A stretch of DNA of 64,000 nucleotides from an uncultured Lachnospiraceae bacterium (GTDB lineage: Bacteria; Bacillota; Clostridia; Lachnospirales; Lachnospiraceae), in the NCBI GenBank assembly GCA_910589385.1, contig CAJUTU010000010.1, forward strand, positions 36,836-100,835. Reading direction: 5' to 3'. Position numbers and translations under genes: made by a program. The notes under the pieces are model-generated. The model had not been told where the DNA came from. It ran no database searches and worked only from the letters and a program-made list of their open reading frames with translations. Positions 54,618 through 63,758 of the stretch are shown here, in pieces; position 1 is the first letter of the stretch, and the number at the start of each line of letters is the position of its first letter.

Positions 54618-55556
54618 ATGAAGCACACCATGTTCAAGAGATTTGTGAGCGGAGTATTAGTGTCCGTTATGGCCGGAACGATGATTATGGGATGCGGCGG
54701 CGCTCCTGACAGCACAAAAGAGGACACATCAGCGGCAGATACACAGGAGGATGCGGCAAAAGCCGGTTCAGAAGATGGTGCAGAAGAGTCCGGGCAGCCG
54801 GAAGAGACAGAAATCCAGGTGTTTATCGCAGCCAGCCTGAACACGGTTATGATGGAACTGGCAGAGCAATACAACGAGGAACACCCGGAGGTCAAGATTG
54901 TTTACAATGCAGACAGTTCCGGTACACTCCTGACACAGATTGAAGAGGGGTATGAGTGCGATATCTTTTTTTCGGCAGCACAAAAGCAGATGGATCAGTT
55001 GGAAGAGGATGGGTTTGTTGTAGACGGTACAAGAGCGAACGTAGTCAATAATCAGGTTGTGGTCGTGACACTGAAGGACAGTGGAACGAAGGCTGCCGGG
55101 CTGGAAAATATCGAAGAAGCGCAGAGCATTGCGTTGGCAGGCGGAAGTGTTCCTGTCGGAAAATATACAAGACAGGCTCTGGTAAATTTAGGAAAACTGG
55201 AAGAGGCTGAAGACGTGGCTGCCATTACGACCAGTCAGGTTTCCGAGGCGTTTGGCGGTGTAGAGATCAGCGAACAGGACAATGTAAGCAAGGTATTGAC
55301 AGCCGTAGTGGAAGGATCCTGCGAAGTTGGAACGACATATTATTCTGATACCTATGGATATGAAGATGACTTGGATATTCTGGAAACAGTCAGCTATGAC
55401 TTGACGGGAAATGTAATCTATCCGATCGCACAGGTAATAAACGACGAGGCGGATGACGCGCAGACCGCCGCAGCGGCAGACTTCATGAAATTTATTTTAT
55501 CAGATGAAGCAAAGGCTGTGTTTGATTCCTATTATTTTGATACGGATGTGGAATAA
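54618..55556 (+). CDS. modA: Molybdate ABC transporter binding lipoprotein ModA
   Basis: A 312-residue solute-binding protein. A signal peptide ends in MIMGC (lipid-modified Cys26), with an acidic linker, then QVFIAASLNTVMMELAEQY, the ModA N-terminal block (Ser/Thr/Asn ligands for the oxyanion). It binds molybdate or tungstate outside the membrane. The next gene, modB, starts 16 bp after its stop. Confidence 0.93.
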   Translation: MKHTMFKRFVSGVLVSVMAGTMIMGCGGAPDSTKEDTSAADTQEDAAKAGSEDGAEESGQPEETEIQVFIAASLNTVMMELAEQYNEEHPEVKIVYNADSSGTLLTQIEEGYECDIFFSAAQKQMDQLEEDGFVVDGTRANVVNNQVVVVTLKDSGTKAAGLENIEEAQSIALAGGSVPVGKYTRQALVNLGKLEEAEDVAAITTSQVSEAFGGVEISEQDNVSKVLTAVVEGSCEVGTTYYSDTYGYEDDLDILETVSYDLTGNVIYPIAQVINDEADDAQTAAAADFMKFILSDEAKAVFDSYYFDTDVE

Positions 55557-55572
55557 GAATTGAGGCGCTTAG

Positions 55573-56277
55573 ATGGAAAACATAAATGACATCATAAAAA
55601 GTCTGGATTGGAGCCCTTTATTTATTTCTATAAAGACAGGGATCGTGGCGACCGTAATCTGTTTCTTTCTGGGAATATTCGCAGCCAGAAAAGTCATTCA
55701 GATGCCGGCTGGCAAAAAAGCAGTCATTGACGGGATTTTGACCCTTCCCATGGTCCTCCCCCCAACGGTTGCAGGCTTTTTCCTCCTGCTGCTTTTCAGC
55801 CGCAGGAGGCCTTTCGGCATATTCTTATATGAGAATTTTGATCTGAAGGTCGTACAGACCTGGCTGGGCTGTATCATTGCGGCGTCTGTGATCGCATTTC
55901 CGCTGATGTACAGGAATGCCAGAGCGGCTTTCGAGCAGATTGATGTAAACCTTGTCTATGCAGGGCGGACACTTGGTATGACGGAATCCAAGATATTCTG
56001 GAAAGTCGTAATGCCCACTGCGGGTCCGGGGATCGCATCCGGCACAATCCTTACATTTGCAAGAGCCTTAGGGGAATATGGCGCTACGTCCATGCTTGCA
56101 GGAAATATTCCCGGCAAGACAGGAACCATTTCCCAGAAGATTGCTATGGTGATTCAAGACGGAGACTATCTTACAGCAGGAATCTGGGTCGCGATCGTGA
56201 TGGTGATCGCCCTTGCGGCTATTATCCTGATGAACCTGATTTCTGGAAAGAGGATGAAAAACGTGAAGAGATGGTAG
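55573..56277 (+). CDS. modB: Molybdate ABC transporter permease ModB
   Basis: A 234-residue permease with five to six membrane helices. The signatures LTLPMVLPPTVAGFFLLLL and the EAA-type loop LGMTESKIFWKVVMPTAGPG with FARALGEYGATSML are characteristic of ModB/CysT-type permeases. It pairs with ModA and ModC; its stop lies 11 bp before the preferred modC start. Confidence 0.95.
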   Translation: MENINDIIKSLDWSPLFISIKTGIVATVICFFLGIFAARKVIQMPAGKKAVIDGILTLPMVLPPTVAGFFLLLLFSRRRPFGIFLYENFDLKVVQTWLGCIIAASVIAFPLMYRNARAAFEQIDVNLVYAGRTLGMTESKIFWKVVMPTAGPGIASGTILTFARALGEYGATSMLAGNIPGKTGTISQKIAMVIQDGDYLTAGIWVAIVMVIALAAIILMNLISGKRMKNVKRW

Positions 56278-56288
56278 GAGCGTGTAAA

Positions 56289-57341
56289 ATGACTTTATCT
56301 GTTAATATCAGGAAAAGTTTTCCCTCATTTCGGCTGGATGTCCGGTTTGAAAGCAGCGCGTCCCGAGTCGGTATCCTTGGGGCATCCGGCTGCGGCAAGA
56401 GCATGACGTTAAAAAGCATTGCAGGCATTGAGACGCCGGATGAAGGGAAAATCGTAATCCAGGGAAACGTGATGTATGATTCTGAAAAGAAAATCCATGT
56501 GAAACCGCAAAAGCGCAATATTGGATATTTGTTTCAGAATTATGCATTGTTTCCAACCATGACAGTTGCAAAAAACATCGAGGCCGGACTAAGAGGACCC
56601 CGTCAGGAGAACCGGGAACGAGTGCAGGAAATGATACGCGCCTTTCGGTTGGAAGGGATGGAGGAACGCCTTCCAGGCGAACTGTCCGGCGGACAGCAGC
56701 AGAGGGTAGCGCTGGCCCGGATCATGGCATATGAACCGGATGTCATCCTTCTGGACGAACCCTTCTCTGCGCTGGATGAGTTCTTAAAGGACCGGCTGCA
56801 GCAGGAGTTGTATGATATGCTGAAAGATTATCAGGGAACGGCCATCCTGGTTTCCCATGACCGAGACGAAATTTACCGTTTCAGTGAGGAATTATTGATC
56901 ATGCATCAGGGGCAGGTCATCACTTCCGGAGAGACAAAAAAAATATTTGCAGACCCGGGGTACAAAGAAGCGGCCAGGCTGACAGGCTGTAAGAACTTCT
57001 CCAGAATACAGAGAAAGGGCGGCCATAAGCTGGCAGCCATTGACTGGGGAATCGAATTACAGTGTGCCAGAGAAATCCCGGAAGAAACGGCATATATAGG
57101 ATTCCGGGCGCATGAGTTCCTCCCAATCTGGGGGGAGAGAAAACAAAACTGTATCAAGGTCCGTCTGGCAGGCAGCGCCGACCTGCCGTTTGAGAAGAAC
57201 TTTTATATCCTGTCGGAGAATGGAAAGGGGCAGGAGAATATCTGTTGGTTTTTGCAGAAAGAGCAATGGGGGATGCTGAGGGAAAAAGGCTTACCGGATT
57301 ATCTGCAGTTTCCGGAAGAACATTTACTGTTTTTGTCATGA
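56289..57341 (+). CDS. modC: Molybdate ABC transporter ATPase ModC
   Basis: A 350-residue ATPase. Walker A is GASGCGKSM, the signature LSGGQQQRVALARI, Walker B VILLDEPFSALDE and the switch His in VSHDRDE. The C-terminal about 100 residues are diverged and could be a regulatory MOP-like domain, but this is not certain. ATG 56289 is chosen since AGGAG lies 8 bases upstream; the frame extends to 56271 in the modB end. It powers molybdate uptake for the Mo-hydroxylase. Confidence 0.93.
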   Translation: MTLSVNIRKSFPSFRLDVRFESSASRVGILGASGCGKSMTLKSIAGIETPDEGKIVIQGNVMYDSEKKIHVKPQKRNIGYLFQNYALFPTMTVAKNIEAGLRGPRQENRERVQEMIRAFRLEGMEERLPGELSGGQQQRVALARIMAYEPDVILLDEPFSALDEFLKDRLQQELYDMLKDYQGTAILVSHDRDEIYRFSEELLIMHQGQVITSGETKKIFADPGYKEAARLTGCKNFSRIQRKGGHKLAAIDWGIELQCAREIPEETAYIGFRAHEFLPIWGERKQNCIKVRLAGSADLPFEKNFYILSENGKGQENICWFLQKEQWGMLREKGLPDYLQFPEEHLLFLS

Positions 57342-57443
57342 TCCGAATGTGACTTCGCCGGGCAGAAAGCTGTAGATTTCCAAACTGCTTTTTACAGAAG
57401 CATCGTGAAACGGCCACAGTTTTGAGAGAAAGGAATATAGGAT

Positions 57444-58469
57444 ATGAGCGATAAAATTGTATTTTGCAAAGGTGGGGGATGCACGGCAAAGCTTGGCGCA
57501 GGAGTATTGAGCCGTGTGCTGGAGCGTCTTCCCAAAGGGCCTGCGGACGAAAATCTTCTGATCGGATATGACAGCAAGGATGATGCGGCTGTATACCGGA
57601 TCGCAGAAGACACGGCCATTGTGCAGACTCTGGATTTCTTTCCGCCAATGGTGGAAGACCCATATTTGTTTGGGAAAATCGCGGCCGCCAATGCGCTCAG
57701 CGATGTGTATGCCATGGGCGGAGACGTCAGGACGGCCCTGAACATTGTCTGTTTCCCGGAAGATATGGATTTGAATATCCTTGGGGAGATCATGCGGGGC
57801 GGCTCAGAGAAAGTCATGGAGGCGGGCGGAATCCTTGCAGGAGGACATTCGATTGCAGATGATAGTGTGAAATACGGGCTGTCGGTTACCGGAGTGGTCC
57901 ACCCAGAGAAAATGTATCCAAACAATCAGGGACGGCCGGGGGATGTTTTGATCTTAACAAAAAAATTAGGCGTAGGGATCATCTGTACGGCAAACCGTAT
58001 TCAGGAGGCGTCAGAAGAGGCTATGAATGAAGCGGCAGTTTCTATGACTACCTTGAACAAACGGGCGTCTGAAATCTGTAGGAACTATGAGATCCATGCC
58101 TGCACAGATGTGACTGGTTTTGGATTCTTGGGCCATCTCCACGAGATGATGGACGGCAGGTATTCCTGTCAGGTTTATGCAGGCCAGGTTCCGGTGATGA
58201 CAGAAGCGCTGCACTATGCGAGAGAGTTTTTCCTGACCGCAGCGGCACAGAAGAACCGGAATCATCTGGAGCCTCATGTACATTTTGAGAATATTCCTTT
58301 TGCAATGGAGGAAGTACTGTTTGACCCACAGACCTCCGGCGGGCTGTTGCTCGCGGTATGCCCCGACCAGGCAGAGGAGCTGCTGGCGGAACTTCAGAAT
58401 GAAGGACTTCCGGCAAGAAGCGTAGGAAAAATAATAGAAAAAGAAAATACAGAGATATATGTGATATGA
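57444..58469 (+). CDS. selD: Selenophosphate synthase SelD (Cys form)
   Basis: A 341-residue PurM-like ATPase. The active-site loop reads GGGCTAK, with Cys13 in the place of the catalytic Cys/Sec, and Lys16. GYDSKDDAAVYRI and GGDVRTALNIVCFPED are the metal/ATP motifs. It makes selenophosphate from selenide and ATP. No selA/selB or Sec tRNA gene is visible here, so in this island it probably serves the labile selenium cofactor of the hydroxylase. It overlaps lysR by 4 bp (ATGA). Confidence 0.95.
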   Translation: MSDKIVFCKGGGCTAKLGAGVLSRVLERLPKGPADENLLIGYDSKDDAAVYRIAEDTAIVQTLDFFPPMVEDPYLFGKIAAANALSDVYAMGGDVRTALNIVCFPEDMDLNILGEIMRGGSEKVMEAGGILAGGHSIADDSVKYGLSVTGVVHPEKMYPNNQGRPGDVLILTKKLGVGIICTANRIQEASEEAMNEAAVSMTTLNKRASEICRNYEIHACTDVTGFGFLGHLHEMMDGRYSCQVYAGQVPVMTEALHYAREFFLTAAAQKNRNHLEPHVHFENIPFAMEEVLFDPQTSGGLLLAVCPDQAEELLAELQNEGLPARSVGKIIEKENTEIYVI

Positions 58470-59368
58470 AACTAAAACAACTTGAAGTATTTGCAGCGGT
58501 CGCTGATTATAAAAGTTTTTCAAAGGCAGCAAAAATATTATATTTGACACAGCCCACCGTCAGCGCTTATATTTCTTCATTGGAAAAAGAACTGAATGCA
58601 AAGCTGTTTGCCCGCAATACAAAGGAAATCCATATGACGGAGCAAGGGATACGGCTATACCAATATGCCCGGGAAATGCTGGCCCTGCAAAATAAGATCC
58701 TGGAAGTTTTTAACCCGGATTCCCAAAAAGAGGAAACCCGTCTGGTTGTGGCAGCCTCCACGGTCCCATCCAGGTATCTCCTTCCGGATATATTGGCTGG
58801 GTATAAAGAAAAGTATCCTTATGGACAATTGGAGATCAGGGAATCAGACAGCGCCAGGGTGATTGAGGATGTGGCAAAACATGTGGTGGATATAGGCTTT
58901 ACAGGAACCGCATTGGAAAATAAGGTTTGCCGGTATATTCCGTTTTATGAAGATGAACTTGTGGTCATTATGCCAAATACGGATAGATACCGCAAGATAT
59001 TAGAGAGGGAAAACAATCTGAACTGGATACGAAAAGAACCGTTCCTTATGCGAGAAGAAGGCTCCGGAACTCGGAAAGAGGCGGAAAAGCAGTTGAAAAC
59101 AGCCGGCGTTGACGTAGAACAGATTCACGTTGCAGCCAGTGTGGAAAGTACGGAAACGATCAAACGGTCCGTAAAAAATGGCATTGGGATCACGATTATT
59201 TCCAGCCTGGCAGCAAAAGAGGAAATTGCGGCAGGAACAGTCCTTGCGTTTCCGATGGAAAAAAACAAGAGCACAAGAAAACTGTATCTGGTGTATAATA
59301 ACAGCTATACGCTCTCAAAGCAGGCGGGGAATCTGGTGAAGGTTGTAAAGGAATTATATTCGGCGTGA
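58466..59368 (+). CDS. LysR-family regulator, selenium-metabolism type
   Basis: A 300-residue regulator. The N-terminal winged helix is typical (AVADYKSFSKAAKILYLTQPTVSAYISSLEKEL). The C-terminal half forms the LysR substrate domain (RLVVAASTVPSRYLLPDIL, MREEGSGTRKEAE). It is co-translated with selD (4-bp overlap) and close in type to regulators that accompany selenium genes. It is the last gene of the island and is followed by a strong terminator. Confidence 0.9.
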   Translation: MKLKQLEVFAAVADYKSFSKAAKILYLTQPTVSAYISSLEKELNAKLFARNTKEIHMTEQGIRLYQYAREMLALQNKILEVFNPDSQKEETRLVVAASTVPSRYLLPDILAGYKEKYPYGQLEIRESDSARVIEDVAKHVVDIGFTGTALENKVCRYIPFYEDELVVIMPNTDRYRKILERENNLNWIRKEPFLMREEGSGTRKEAEKQLKTAGVDVEQIHVAASVESTETIKRSVKNGIGITIISSLAAKEEIAAGTVLAFPMEKNKSTRKLYLVYNNSYTLSKQAGNLVKVVKELYSA

Positions 59369-59428
59369 GGGCACGTTTTTAGGCTTGTGATAAAAGATTG
59401 CCGCTGCTATATGATTTCTAGAAACTAT

Positions 59429-59474
59429 AAAGGGACTGCTGATTTTTGCATCTTTAAAATCAGCAGTCCCTTTT
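59429..59474. terminator. Strong bidirectional intrinsic terminator
   Basis: AAAGGGACTGCTGATTTT pairs with AAAATCAGCAGTCCCTTT around a short loop, with T-runs on both strands. It separates the selD-lysR operon from the convergent PelD-like gene. Confidence 0.95.
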
Positions 59475-59528
59475 GAAGCCGAATCCTATACCGTGATTTC
59501 CGGAAAAAAAGGAGGACTTTTCTGCGTA

Positions 59529-60506
59529 TCAGCGTAATTCTGGAATGATCGTCTCGGTATCCAGATACCGGCTGTCATAGTCCAGTTTCCGCAGACGTTC
59601 TTGAACAACTTCCGCATTTTTTGAATCGGTATTGCAAAGCAGTATACAAAGCCTTCCTCTATCAATCAGTCCCATATAGTCTGTCAGACGTATGTTGCAT
59701 GCTATATGAGTCGAGACCTCTTCATAGCTCTGGTATCTCAGTATGACCTCAACCAGCGCACATTCTGTCAGGCCGTGGGACTTTGCCTCCAGAAAGGCTT
59801 TTACCAGAGTCGTAAATGCCTCCTCATTCAAGACATTGGTTCCTTCCAGATAACGCTGGCTCCTGAAATTGTCCAGATAGCGGCTCGCATGCAGAAGTGC
59901 GTTCTGGATCAGAGCGCCGACTGCTGTCAGGCGGTTTGCCTCATCCGGAGTGATCCGCTGCTTTGGAATCCCCCAAAACATCAGGATCAGCCGTATCTCA
60001 CTTTCATTATATATGGCGCTGGCCATGAGCGGAAAGTCCGGATTCATGGACTGATTGAGATAAACATGCTCATGCTTCAGATCCTGATACATCTCTTCCA
60101 TATCCGTATATTTTATGGAATTCCCCAGCTTGCGCGCCGCCGTGGAAGTAGCGGAAAAAAGTCTGGCATAATCCCTGTTCGCGATATTATAGATTGCGAC
60201 GTCTTTTGTGCCCATCAGTTCAGCCAGCACCGGCGCCGCGTAAAAGAGCACTTCTTCGGTCGTATATTTTTCCAGGCTTGAGATAATTCCATAAACCTTT
60301 GACAAGCTGTCCTCATGATGAACAGACTGTCCTTCAATCTTTTGTGTACTGTCTGCAGGACTGTCAGGGAGGAGATTTTTTAACTTTTCCATTTCCTGAT
60401 ACATCTCTTTGAGCAGTTCTTCCTGCTTGCTAATCTCATCCTGCATATCTTCAATCATCATTTGTGCTGTATGATTGTCTTTTGACTGCAATTTTTCTGA
60501 ATACAA
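59529..60506 (-). CDS. Soluble PelD-like protein: coiled coil, GAF-like, degenerate GGDEF
   Basis: A protein of about 325 residues. A predicted coiled coil (about 16-48, KQEELLKEMYQEMEKL) is followed by a GAF-like domain (about 64-200) and a C-terminal domain laid out like a GGDEF domain. RLTD (Arg273-Asp276) stands at the c-di-GMP inhibitory-site position, and where GG(D/E)EF is expected the text reads IDRGRL before the strand CILL. This is the layout of the c-di-GMP receptor PelD, but without its membrane helices. The start is uncertain: the frame is open to 60623 (TTG); TTG 60506 has GGGGGTGAT upstream. Confidence 0.65.
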   Translation of the reverse strand: MYSEKLQSKDNHTAQMMIEDMQDEISKQEELLKEMYQEMEKLKNLLPDSPADSTQKIEGQSVHHEDSLSKVYGIISSLEKYTTEEVLFYAAPVLAELMGTKDVAIYNIANRDYARLFSATSTAARKLGNSIKYTDMEEMYQDLKHEHVYLNQSMNPDFPLMASAIYNESEIRLILMFWGIPKQRITPDEANRLTAVGALIQNALLHASRYLDNFRSQRYLEGTNVLNEEAFTTLVKAFLEAKSHGLTECALVEVILRYQSYEEVSTHIACNIRLTDYMGLIDRGRLCILLCNTDSKNAEVVQERLRKLDYDSRYLDTETIIPELR

Positions 60507-60821
60507 TCTTATCACCCCCGTTGTTTTTTGAGTACTCTTGGAAAGTACCTTGCTCCCATTCTTATGGCTGATTTTCCAGTAAAACTCCTTTTTTATTGTG
60601 CATGTATTTTTCAAAAATGTCAATAGAAATTCAAAATTAAGCGGAGGCAGTGTGTCCGGACCGTCTGCTGCAAGAGGTGATTTCTGAAAGCCTGTGAGGG
60701 ATTATGGAGGCAATTTTGCAGCAGGATATAAGATATTTTATTTTACAGAATGATTGACAGCAATTATAGGATGGAATAAAATAGACGAAAAGTAAGGAAA
60801 AGATTCAGGGAGAGTACAGGA

Positions 60822-61694
60822 ATGGAACATCAGATTTCGAATCAGGATATCAAGGCCGTGATATCTTCTGTGGGAGCAGAATTACAGTCAGTTAGAAAGG
60901 ACGGGGTAGAGTATCTCTGGAATGGGGATAGTAGATTTTGGCCGGAGCGTTCCCCGATTCTCTTCCCCTATGTGGGACGTTTTACAGAAGGAAAGTATCT
61001 GCTGAATGGAAAAATTTATGAAATGGATATTCATGGATTCGCAAGGAAACTTCCATTTGAAGTGGCAGAACAGAAAAAAGACAGGATTACTTTCCGGCTT
61101 CGGGATAATAAGGAGACTTACCAGGCATATCCATACCATTTTATCCTGGATATTATTTATGCGCTTCAAGAGCATACGATTGAGATTACTTATCGTGTAA
61201 ATAATCTTTCAAACGAGCCGATGTATTTCGGAATTGGAGGCCATCCGGGATTTGCGCTGCCGTTTGACGAAGGGCTTGATTTTACAGACTATTATCTGGA
61301 ATTTGACGGGAATGCAAGGCCGGAGCGGATTGGTTTTACAAAATCCTGTTTTCTTAGCGGAACAGATCAGGAATTCCTGTTGGACAATGGAAAAAACTTA
61401 AGGCTGTCACATGATCTGTTTGATGAAGATGCGATCGTACTGCATCATATGGCTGACAAGGTGACATTAAAATCGGATAAGGGCAAGAGAAAAGTGACGG
61501 TATCTTATCCGGAACTCCCGTATTTGGGTCTTTGGCATGCGCCAGGCGTTGAGGCGCCTTATCTTTGCATTGAACCATGGGCTTCTCTTCCCTCCAGACA
61601 GGATATTATAGAAGAATTCAGATATAAGAGCGATCTGATTCGGCTGAGTCCTGGAAGGGAGTATGTGAATAAATGGGGGATTACAATCGAGTAG
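60822..61694 (+). CDS. Aldose 1-epimerase-family protein (LacX-like)
   Basis: A 290-residue galactose-mutarotase-like beta-sandwich protein. Motifs are RSPILFPYVGRF, DIHGFARKLPFEV and GIGGHPGFALPFDEG, the latter with the catalytic His. It probably interconverts anomers of an aldose or sugar phosphate in the cytoplasm. It is a single gene ending in a strong hairpin. AGGGAGAG precedes the ATG. Confidence 0.9.
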   Translation: MEHQISNQDIKAVISSVGAELQSVRKDGVEYLWNGDSRFWPERSPILFPYVGRFTEGKYLLNGKIYEMDIHGFARKLPFEVAEQKKDRITFRLRDNKETYQAYPYHFILDIIYALQEHTIEITYRVNNLSNEPMYFGIGGHPGFALPFDEGLDFTDYYLEFDGNARPERIGFTKSCFLSGTDQEFLLDNGKNLRLSHDLFDEDAIVLHHMADKVTLKSDKGKRKVTVSYPELPYLGLWHAPGVEAPYLCIEPWASLPSRQDIIEEFRYKSDLIRLSPGREYVNKWGITIE

Positions 61695-61741
61695 AAAAAG
61701 CAGGAAAAATTTAGGATCATATTTCATCCAGTCTATGTATT

Positions 61742-61774
61742 AATACCCAAAGGGAGCCTGTCCCTTTGGGTATT
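61742..61774. terminator. Intrinsic terminator hairpin
   Basis: AATACCCAAAGGGA pairs perfectly with TCCCTTTGGGTATT around a 5-nt loop; the plus-strand T-run is short. It separates the convergent epimerase and thiT genes. Confidence 0.75.
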
Positions 61775-61830
61775 TTCTGTCTGGGAACCGCACCGAGTAT
61801 GGATTCCCGGTTCCTTTGCAAAATATATTT

Positions 61831-62397
61831 TTAGGCCATGGCCTGTTTTTTTACCTGTTCCAACGCTTTTGCCACAGGCGGTAAGGATATGATGATCAAT
61901 GTAATGATGCCTTCTGTCCCCAGATAACTTCCCTGATACAGAGCAGAATACACCCATGGATTCATTCCCTCTGGAGCATATGCGGCAAAAAAGATCACAC
62001 CGGATAACGTAGAAAAAATAAACCTGCCCAATACACCAACGACATATCCAATCTGAAGCCCATATTTCCGATTACTGAAAAAACCGGACAGCCCCAGTGC
62101 GCCGAAGGCAAGCGGATAATCAAACAGCACCTGTGGAATCGAAAGCACATAAGGATCAATGAGAAACTGCAGGATTCCAAATGCAGCTCCGGTCACAATC
62201 CCATATCTGGGACCGAACCAGTACCCGATCAGGCAGATAAACAACATGGATAACAGTGTGACAGAACCGCCCATTGGCATATCCCATACCTTTATGTAGG
62301 AAGTAACCATTCCAAGAGCAATCCCCATAGCAGCATAAATAAGCTTTTTGACAGCAGAAGACGTACTTCTCCCTGCGATAGAATTAGTTTGTGACAT
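61831..62397 (-). CDS. thiT: Thiamine ECF transporter S component ThiT
   Basis: A 188-residue membrane protein with six helices. The features are those of the ThiT group: short N-terminal tail, GIALGMVTSYIKVWDMPMGG and FLIDPYVLSIPQVLFDYPLAFGA (aromatic thiamine pocket). It captures thiamine and works with a shared EcfAA'T module encoded elsewhere. It is directly preceded by a TPP riboswitch, so it is repressed when thiamine pyrophosphate is plentiful. Confidence 0.95.
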   Translation of the reverse strand: MSQTNSIAGRSTSSAVKKLIYAAMGIALGMVTSYIKVWDMPMGGSVTLLSMLFICLIGYWFGPRYGIVTGAAFGILQFLIDPYVLSIPQVLFDYPLAFGALGLSGFFSNRKYGLQIGYVVGVLGRFIFSTLSGVIFFAAYAPEGMNPWVYSALYQGSYLGTEGIITLIIISLPPVAKALEQVKKQAMA

Positions 62398-62410
62398 TAT
62401 GAAATTCTCC

Positions 62411-62545
62411 TTTCCTTACGCCGGCATTACCCGGATCAAGTTATAAGGGTCTGTATGTAAACCATACATCTCAGCCATAGTCTGAAGCTGCGGTGCAATC
62501 ATTTTCAGTGAAAGTGATTGCAAAACAGTTTCTCGGCGCCCCTGT
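62411..62545 (-). promoter_or_regulatory. TPP riboswitch (THI element) upstream of thiT
   Basis: On the minus strand the conserved order is present: AGGGGCGCC, then GGCTGAGA, then ACCCTTATAACTTGATCCGG and TAATGCCGGCGTAAGGAAA. The P3 arm is enlarged by a hairpin TTGCAATCACTTTCA/TGAAAATGATTGCA. The aptamer ends about 15 bases before the thiT start, near its ribosome site. Confidence 0.96.
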
Positions 62546-62663
62546 GTACTTTTATAGAATAATTCGTTAAAGAGAAAAAGTCAAGTGTAAGTTACAATGA
62601 TACGGTGGTATCTTTCTGCCATGGTTATAATTTACAACCTAACCGGCCGGAAATAGCAATCTG

Positions 62664-63758
62664 CTATTTCCAATTTTCTGTCAAGAAATGGACGATATCC
62701 CGTGCTTTCGGCGGACACCCCGGCAGATGCTTCTGGCAGTTTTTCGTACAGTTTCCGATGCCGATTTTGCCGGAATGGTTTTTCCAGCCCTGGCCGACAC
62801 AGATTTTTTCCTGTTTTCGACGTGTGGTTCCTTTGGATTCCAGGCGGTCCAGCGCATAGACCAGCGAACCGCAGCAGGCGCTGCAGGCATCCCGGGCATC
62901 TGTATATTTTTCCAGATTCCGGATCCTGCCCGAGGCATGCAGATTGGGTGGTGTCTCGGAAGGCTCATTCAACAGGATGAATTCTGCTTGGGAGACATCC
63001 GCATTTCCCACGCCAAGCTGCTCTGCAATACGGATATAAGGGACATCATCTACAGAATAACCAATACATTCACAGACATAGGCATCACAGAGGACAGGGT
63101 CTGAGCAGGCAAAGATGCGGTTCATGACAACGGGATTTCCGCCCTCTTCAAAATTCAGATCTCCGCAGATATTGTCTACCAGAACAAGCTGAGGCGGCAG
63201 GACCGTATTCAGATGTGCGATCGGCTTATGCAGTCCAAGTGTATGGTAGCGCCGTTTCTCGCTGTTTGGGATGACACCCTTTGCATTTTTCATGGCGCAG
63301 GTAATGTGGGTCTGACAATGTCCCTTTAGGACAGGCAGATTGATCATGAAATCTGTTTTCGAGACCTCGCTGCATAGCTTTAATTGCATGCCGCAGGCGT
63401 CACAGATGTAAGAAGAATCCTTTTGCAGATCAATAAAAGGGACTCCATATTTCCGGCATACGTCTGCAATGCCGGAGGTTTCCACAGCCTGGCTGGTGCG
63501 GGCACCGGCCCACGCGCCCTCCATTACGCATACATTGGAAAAATGATGCTTTTGCAGGTAGAGCAGTACGCCCTCCACCAGTTCGGGATGTGTGACGGCT
63601 CCGTTTTCGGCTGTGTCGGCGTGGAGGATATTTGGCTTTAGCGCAATCCGCTTGTTTCTCCCTCCGATGAGTTCATCAAGGCGTATTGCATCTAAAAGTT
63701 CGATTGTCATTTGGATAAAATCCGTTCCGTGGATCATTACGATTTGATTTTTATTCAT
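62664..63758 (-). CDS. DUF362 family Cys-rich protein
   Basis: A 364-residue DUF362 protein. The core has IALKPNILHADTAENGAVTHPELV, the motif MINLPVLKGHCQTHITCAMKNAKG and the strand LVLVDNI. The C-terminal part carries Cys clusters (CSACC, IGNCTKNC, GCPPKA), suggesting bound Fe-S or metal. Such proteins are poorly understood and have been linked to ferredoxin-like functions. It begins with a GAGGTAC-type site and is transcribed toward thiT, separated by the riboswitch. Confidence 0.9.
   Translation of the reverse strand: MNKNQIVMIHGTDFIQMTIELLDAIRLDELIGGRNKRIALKPNILHADTAENGAVTHPELVEGVLLYLQKHHFSNVCVMEGAWAGARTSQAVETSGIADVCRKYGVPFIDLQKDSSYICDACGMQLKLCSEVSKTDFMINLPVLKGHCQTHITCAMKNAKGVIPNSEKRRYHTLGLHKPIAHLNTVLPPQLVLVDNICGDLNFEEGGNPVVMNRIFACSDPVLCDAYVCECIGYSVDDVPYIRIAEQLGVGNADVSQAEFILLNEPSETPPNLHASGRIRNLEKYTDARDACSACCGSLVYALDRLESKGTTRRKQEKICVGQGWKNHSGKIGIGNCTKNCQKHLPGCPPKARDIVHFLTENWK

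Noticed and set aside
57444..57530. SelD as a selenoprotein with Sec at the active site
   Set aside because: The active-site codon is a normal Cys codon (TGC), with no in-frame TGA.
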